From positions 9,432,849-9,496,848 of the forward strand of contig JAZAYU010000011.1 of the NCBI GenBank assembly GCA_038501625.1: a stretch of DNA of 64,000 nt, read 5' to 3'. Positions within the stretch are counted from its first letter, which is position 1, and each line of letters starts with the position of its first letter. Under the pieces are notes generated by a model, which saw nothing but the letters and a program-made list of their open reading frames with translations, was not told the DNA's origin and did not search any database. The translations under genes were made by a program, and so were the position numbers. Of this stretch, positions 58,351 to 64,000 are shown in pieces. The stretch is from Corbicula japonica (Eukaryota > Mollusca > Bivalvia > Venerida > Cyrenidae).

Positions 58351-60219
58351 ATGTTTTGTTCCTGAGATTTTTTATAGGAAAGTTATAGATGAAATCCCAT
58401 ACGACTGAACCGATTATTGATTGGGACGAATTCCATGAGATTTCCATCACTACAGGTGACATTGACCATGTTGAACATGAGCTAGCAAAGGCTATTTATT
58501 AACATCCCGCATCCTATCTTCGTGTAAAGTAAAAAATGCAAAAAAAATGCGCTGTTCATGTTTTCCTTTTAAAACTTATTATTTATGTTATTTACCGATC
58601 GATCCGAACGGGAATTTAATGGCTTTCATCAAATCTCGTTTCTAAACATGTATTATTATGCAACGTGTAAGCGAGCGTACAATACACAACATTTGCATAA
58701 AAAGGTGAACACAATAAACGAAACCGTATTAATAAATGTTTGTTTATATGAACGAAAATAAAAGGAAATGGAGGAAAAAACGTGATAACAAAGGAAGCCC
58801 CTAAAGGGTTACGTTCTAAAATTATGCTGCTCTTAGTGGATATAACCCTGACAGGTATTAAAACCACGAAACAGGATTGTCACAGGCATTTAGATCGTGT
58901 GAAATTTTGATTCTTAAGATTAATGTTCATGCAAATTTTATGTTAAATTTTAAAAAAAATCAAATAGATACAGCAACGTACATAATTATTCTTTATAAAA
59001 TTTGCTTCAAGCCGTAGATTTATTGTAAACAATCTAAAATTTGCTGAACTATATAAACCTATTAGATAGAATCTTTATTAAGCGCCGGATAATCGCAAGA
59101 TATTTCGTGCTTTCAAGATAGATTCAGATTCAATAGACCAGATTTTAATAATAACACTTTTGATGAAATGTGTTGCAATATTAATTTTAGTTGGTATGTT
59201 ATTAAACTGAAAGTAAACATTCAAGACAAAATAGGGCATTACATTAGCTGGTCTTTCCGCTTTTGTTTTACAGTACATACTGTTACTGTACGGCAAATCG
59301 GTATGGTTTTTATTTGACATTGTAAGGGAAGCTTTCGAGTAAAAAATTAACGTTGCAAAACATAATTTAAATACATGTATTGCCATAAGAATTCCTTTAC
59401 AAATCGTTCCATTATTCTTAGACAATTATTTAATTCTAATCAATCATATGTGTCGCGTGAGGAAGTGTAGGGTGTTCATTGTGACGAAAGCAATCAGATA
59501 TACATGTACCAGTGTCAATTGTTTTGATTATTCGTTGGTATTTTTGCTGGTAGAAAACTCGTATGACTCAGTATGTTCTCGTTTGAACTATTCGATGCAA
59601 AATACGTTTAAAGACTCGGCAATTTCTACACAAGAGACAATAAAACATAAAAAGAAAGTGTACTTTACCAAATTACGTTGCCTTCCCGGAGTTTCAATAA
59701 TTCTAGAGTTTTATAATTAGCAGTCATAAACAAAGCAATTTAAAATTGTAAGCAGATGGTCAGTACTTAACATTAGGAAGTAAAAGTAAAACGTCAATAC
59801 TGTCAGAAAGTAGAATCTTTTTTTCTAAGATGAGAAAGCCCTGTTACAAGAAAAAACATATTTCGAATATATTAGCTTTCATTTTATACTGCAATTCTTG
59901 AACAACATTAAATTTCTTTATTAAGTAGATAAAATCTCAACGGCGTTAATGAAAAAAAATCAGATAACCACGACAAAGGAAAATGAACAGCGACGAAGAA
60001 GATGTAATTCAGTTGATCAGTCCTTAAGCTTGATTTGTGACAGATATAAAAAATGAGGAAATAAAAAAACTAGGGTTGCGGAAAAATCACATCTGGGTTC
60101 TTTAAGTATTTAAGGACTAAAGATTGAATTCATTCGGGTTTTTCGCGATAGAAGCGAGCCTCATAACCGCAACACCATGCAAGCACAAAACATACAACTG
60201 ATCATATTTACTTTAAAAG
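58351..60219. other. AT-rich interval without a recognised gene
   Basis: About 1.9 kb, replacing the 0.9 kb between the two parts in copy 1. Short frames at 59,078-59,425 (minus) and 59,448-59,720 (plus) have no recognisable domain. Around 59,400-59,450 there is weak likeness to 61,630-61,690. Confidence 0.4.
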
Positions 60220-61000
60220 GCATTTTTGAATACCGTATTGAAAACAGCGTTTATCTACGTCGTTTCAAACTGTGAGTCAACTTGTTTTGGTAACCATTTA
60301 CATCAACTTTTTATATGCCTATCTGGTTAAATAACCAACATTCAATATTGTTAATTTTTTAATTTCCCGCTGCATTATTTATAAACTGCGTATTGTGTAT
60401 TACATTTGTCTGATTGGCCGAATAACTAAATATTAAAACTACGAGATTTGCTTACTGACACCGAATCGACTGAAATAAATATTGTTATTGTGGCTTTTTA
60501 GTTTATTCATTAATCCATTTTTAAAGTTCAGATAGAAATTGTTTTGTTTCCATGAATGATGCTCTCATAATAAATAATTAGAAGTTTATTCACATGTTAG
60601 TAAAAAGAAAATTGCCAGGGGATTTGTACAATCATTTATAATCGTGTTCTACATTTCCATACAATATAACGCAGAGAATATAATCAAGTTTGCATATCAG
60701 ATAACTTCTAGAGCATAATATTTCACTTTCATTGTATCATTTTGTTATTATACATTACCCAATTTGTGCAAAAAATGAGAAATATTACGTTACGTAAGAA
60801 AATTATTCCAAAGACACACACTTCTAATATAATATGTGGCATATATAAAATGTGATTGCGACCATGCCATAAAGTAAATTATTACATGATGGCTCTTTTC
60901 GTTTAAATGACAGAAACTATTCTAAGACGACACAGAATTTCATAACTGCAATGAAGCAAATAGCCAGAGATAGACAGTTTTTAGAGTGACATTCTGGCTA
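60220..61000 (+). repeat. Segmental duplication copy 2, second part
   Basis: It pairs with 54,208-54,940. A full fold-back MITE follows at once (61,022) and is absent from copy 1. Confidence 0.8.
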
Positions 61001-61021
61001 TGTGCACGAACATATTTTGGC

Positions 61022-61163
61022 TGAAGGTTATAAAGCTGAGATTGGAAACCAGTCTCAAATCTCAAGCATCTGATTGGCTGAAATGGCGACTGGTCGCCAT
61101 TTCAGCCAATCAGATGCTTGAGATTTGAGACTGGTTTCCATGCTCAGTTTTATAACCTTGGGT
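61022..61163. mobile_element. Fold-back MITE family B, best-preserved copy
   Basis: The inner arms from GGAAACCAGTCTCAAATCTC to GAAATGGCGAC are perfect mirror images for almost 50 bp with a two-base centre. The outer arms (GGTTATAAAGCTGAG and CTCAGTTTTATAACC) differ slightly. Confidence 0.9.
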
Positions 61164-61929
61164 ACAAAACTTAAAAATTCGAGACGTTCATATCGATTCA
61201 AATTTTAACATTTATTTTATATCACAACCATATGCTATTTTAATATTTTGAAGAAATTTTTCAATTTTTCATTTTGAAAATAATCTAAAGATGGTATTGT
61301 TTAATACATTTATGTTGTACTTGAGCTTTCTTGAACGTTAAAGTACATGTATGAAGAAATTTATTAGAGAAAAGAAAAAAATAAACTTGTTTTCATACGC
61401 CTATAATATTTGGAATTAATAATTTCTGATTTATTTGTTTTAAATTCGATTTTTTCTTCTCCTTTTTTGACTGTACGAAGTAGATGCTTTAAGTCTTTAA
61501 GTCTGGCAACCCCTTTTTCATTTTTTTCAGGAGAATGTTTCATGTAATTTTGCGTTGCAGAAAAATTTAAAATAATTTCACAATAATGTCATTTGCCAAT
61601 CGTTTCAAGATAGCGAGGCAGCTCTGAAGATAGTCCCATTATTTATAGACGGTAACTTCTAATACTAATCAATCAAATGTGTCCAATGAAAACCGACCGG
61701 GCAAACATAATTACAAAGTCTACTGTTTTTTTTCGTGTCTTGATTTAACAATAATTTAAAAAGTTTTATCTTTTAATGATACGTCCGCACACTTCAAGAA
61801 CAGAACATGAGAATACATCGTAAACCAGTCACAGCCGTTATGAATTTATAAATTACAATTTTGGAAAGCATTAAGGTGAATTAAAGACTTAGTATTGTCT
61901 AAGCAAGTCGCAGATAATAGCCCTCACAA
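61164..61929. other. AT-rich interval without a recognised gene
   Basis: No coding, RNA or matched repeat feature could be supported. Confidence 0.4.
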
Positions 61930-62095
61930 ACAGTTATCCCCCGGTTCTCATTTTCGTTAATTGTTTGTGATGACTTTGTAATTAATTAATCATGTGTTAA
62001 CTCATGCTTTCGTTTCCCTTCTGCTTTTTGCTTAGAGAGGAAGCTGTGACGTCTGGATATGGCAGTTCCTGGTAGGTATGTTTCACTTTTTTATA
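61930..62095 (+). mobile_element. Penelope-like element 3' terminus fragment
   Basis: CGGTTCTCATTTTCGTTAAT, TGTTTGTGATGACTTTG and GGCAGTTCCTGGTAGGTATG follow the order of the 3' end at 44,350-44,510. Diverged. Confidence 0.55.
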
Positions 62096-62214
62096 TGTAA
62101 TAAATATATATGTTCACTGACACGTTGAACAAAGGAAAATATAACTGTTACTGATTGAAATGACCTAAACACGCCCTTAACTGAACAAATATTGAATTTG
62201 TAATTGTGGATAAA

Positions 62215-62540
62215 AAGAGTACTTTGAAAGCCACAGAAGACGACAAATATGAAAATGTTGTAGGCTCGTTTTGATTGATCTTGTTCTTGGGCAGTAATGG
62301 AAATGCACATTACTGCCCCTGCCGCCTAGCTCCCGGTTGAGCAAAACTCAATATTTACACCAACAAACAAAATAATTATGATCTATTCTTAACGATGGTA
62401 TGCATATGTCGGTAAACGTGGAATCTTAAATGCGCTTTTTCATATTAATACCATTCCATGTTCATCGGTGTATGGTCCCCAGATAAAAGAATGGGTTTTC
62501 CTAAACGAGAGTACAAAGGGCGTAAAATTAACAATATTGA
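62215..62540 (+). repeat. Dispersed repeat family A, long copy
   Basis: AAAAGAGTACTTTGAAAGCC to GGTTTTCCTAAACGAGAGTA. It includes GGGCAGTAATGG/ATTACTGCCC, CGATGGTATGCATATG and GTGTATGGTCCCCAGATAA. Confidence 0.85.
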
Positions 62541-62874
62541 ATTTTGACAAGGGATCTGAGAATAAAAAGCCTGCATATCACTGACAACGCGAAATGCAAA
62601 AATTATAAAACAGGAATTATATCATTGGGCGGATTTAACAATATCCGAATCTATATTGGCTGGGATATTGGCTGGGATATTGAAACCACTCATCAATAAA
62701 CTGACCGAAATATATATTAGAAGTACAATTGATATAGTACATCACAAGTATCGTGATCAACGACTTTCAAATGACTTAACTGATAATACTACTGATTGAA
62801 TGTACAGGGAGACTTCTACATCCTTCACATGACAAAAACAACGCTACGGTATTAGTGAAATACTAGTTGACGAG
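62541..62874. other. Unassigned interval between two family A copies
   Basis: It contains a short tandem GGCTGGGATATT at about 62,658-62,681. Nothing else. Confidence 0.4.
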
Positions 62875-63090
62875 AAGAGTTCTTTGAAAGCCACCGAACA
62901 CGACAAATATAAAAAATATTGCAGACTCTGATTGATTGAGCCTGTTCATTGGCAGAAATGGAAAAACATATTACTGCCCACGCCACCAAGCCCCGGTTTG
63001 AGCGCATTTCAATACTTACATTAAAAAACGGTACCATTTTATCCATCCCAAACGATGATATGCATATGGTGATGAACATGTAACCTTCAC
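62875..63090 (+). repeat. Dispersed repeat family A
   Basis: AGAGTTCTTTGAAAGCCACC through CATATGGTGATGAACATGTA. Same orientation as the copy 660 bp upstream. Confidence 0.85.
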
Positions 63091-63547
63091 TACAGGCGCG
63101 TAGGAGCTGGGGCCGCAGGGGCCGCAACCGCGGCTCCAATAGTTAAGCCAGTCTTCAAAATAAGGGATTCTTTAGCACTAGTGCGTTGCAATAGACTGTA
63201 AAGTTGGGCCAAAGATCGTCGTTTTTGACAATAACCGGTAGCCAATACACAGCCAAATGTCAACACCTATAAAACAGTAATGTATCGCGGAAGTGCCTGA
63301 GGATGTTGAAGCCACGGCTTAGTACTCGTAAGTTGCAAAAGTATACATAAACGAGTTGGCTCTTCACACTAAGTTTGATACGCTTGGCACACTCCTACAG
63401 AGTCGTAAGAAGGATTTTATAAAGATGTTGCAAGTAGTCGGAGACGGTATGTCGAATTGTACGTCCATATTTGGTAGATTCTTACATTTCAGTTCCAGTG
63501 TCTGAATGTGCTTGTGAAAATGTATGATTGCACAAATCTTACTTGCT
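63091..63547. other. Unassigned, less AT-rich interval
   Basis: It starts with a GC-rich stretch (CGCGTAGGAGCTGGGGCCGC). No coding frame or RNA gene was recognised. Confidence 0.4.
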
Positions 63548-63686
63548 TAATATGAAACTGAGATTGAAGACCAGTCTCTAATCTCAAGCATCTGATTGGC
63601 TGAAATGGAGATATGTCACCATTTTAGCCAATCAGATCTGATTTGAGACAGATCTCAATAATTATTCTCAGTTTTATCATCTTGGG
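63548..63686. mobile_element. Fold-back MITE family B (diverged)
   Basis: AATATGAAACTGAGATTGAA to CTCAGTTTTATCATCTTGG, with the centre ATGGAGATATGTCACCAT. One arm lacks 'gcttgag', so the palindrome is imperfect. Confidence 0.8.
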
Positions 63687-63756
63687 GCCGAATTACATTA
63701 AAACGACTTTTTTTATTATATTAAGTAGGGATACAAGTTTTTTGTGGGGTTTTTTC

Positions 63757-63990
63757 GGCGTTAGCTGTCTAAGCTCACTTTTGACCTAGTTTTTCGACCA
63801 ATGAAATGTTGTAAATAATACTCGTATTCTCTTATTATGCAGAGGGAAAATGAAATAAACTATTTCGATTGGTAGCTATTTTCACCAGAGAGGCATCTAG
63901 CAGGCTGGAGAGGTATCTAGTGGGATTTCATTATTATGCAGCGGAAAAATCAAATAGATTAATTAGATTGGTTGTTAGAGGGTGTTGTAT
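63757..63990 (-). repeat. Dispersed repeat family E, copy 2
   Basis: Opposite orientation to 17,117-17,258. It ends with GATTGGTTGTTAGAGGGTGT, and the TTATTATGCAG-GGAAAA block occurs twice (about 63,832 and 63,931), so it has an internal duplication. It may run past the window end. Confidence 0.6.
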
Positions 63991-64000
63991 TGGAGGAAAA

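Overview
The window looks like AT-rich nuclear DNA from an invertebrate animal, most likely a mollusc and probably a bivalve. The evidence is one intron-containing GPCR gene with GT-AG splicing, a dense mix of decayed invertebrate retroelements, and tandem-repeat elements built around a 'ggggcataact' core like the pearl-type repeats I recall from bivalves. No species can be named from the sequence.

Layout. 1-2402 is a decayed non-LTR retrotransposon of the R2-like class (reverse transcriptase, CCHC knuckle, restriction-like endonuclease), cut by the window edge. 2.4-14 kb has no gene; it holds short dispersed repeats, fold-back elements, a tandem duplication (5.1-8.6 kb) and a small inverted-repeat transposon (13.3 kb). 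14.1-16.5 kb is an element filled with 159-bp tandem repeats. Because 159 is a multiple of three, it shows a long but artefactual ORF. 16.6-20.7 kb holds further tandem arrays, interrupted by a 1.76-kb insertion flanked by 34-bp direct repeats. 23-24.6 kb has a retroelement remnant and two copies of a short repeat.

The one clear gene is a class A (rhodopsin-like) GPCR on the plus strand, 27,441-42,169. It has six coding exons and about 441 residues, with complete seven-helix hallmarks (GN, LAAAD, ERY, CWGP, NPVIY). It looks like a neuropeptide-type receptor; the ligand cannot be told from sequence. Its introns are full of repeats, including a second, inverted copy of the 1.76-kb element, so exons 1-2 lie between two inverted copies.

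43.6-51.5 kb is a retroelement graveyard: several Penelope-like reverse transcriptase remnants, a BEL/Pao-type gag, a DIRS-type RNase H region, and a DNA transposon with TTGGCCCAACG subterminal repeats nested inside a retroelement 3' end. 52-61 kb contains an imperfect segmental duplication. Near it are a possible terminal exon of a small acidic-tailed protein (56,263-56,536) with a decayed partial copy, and a tRNA-like sequence at 53,762. The rest to 64,000 is dispersed repeats.

Apart from the receptor, nothing here looks like an intact protein-coding gene with a recognisable function. The most informative structure is in the repeats: joining fragments shows that several apparently separate repeat families are pieces of one retroelement.
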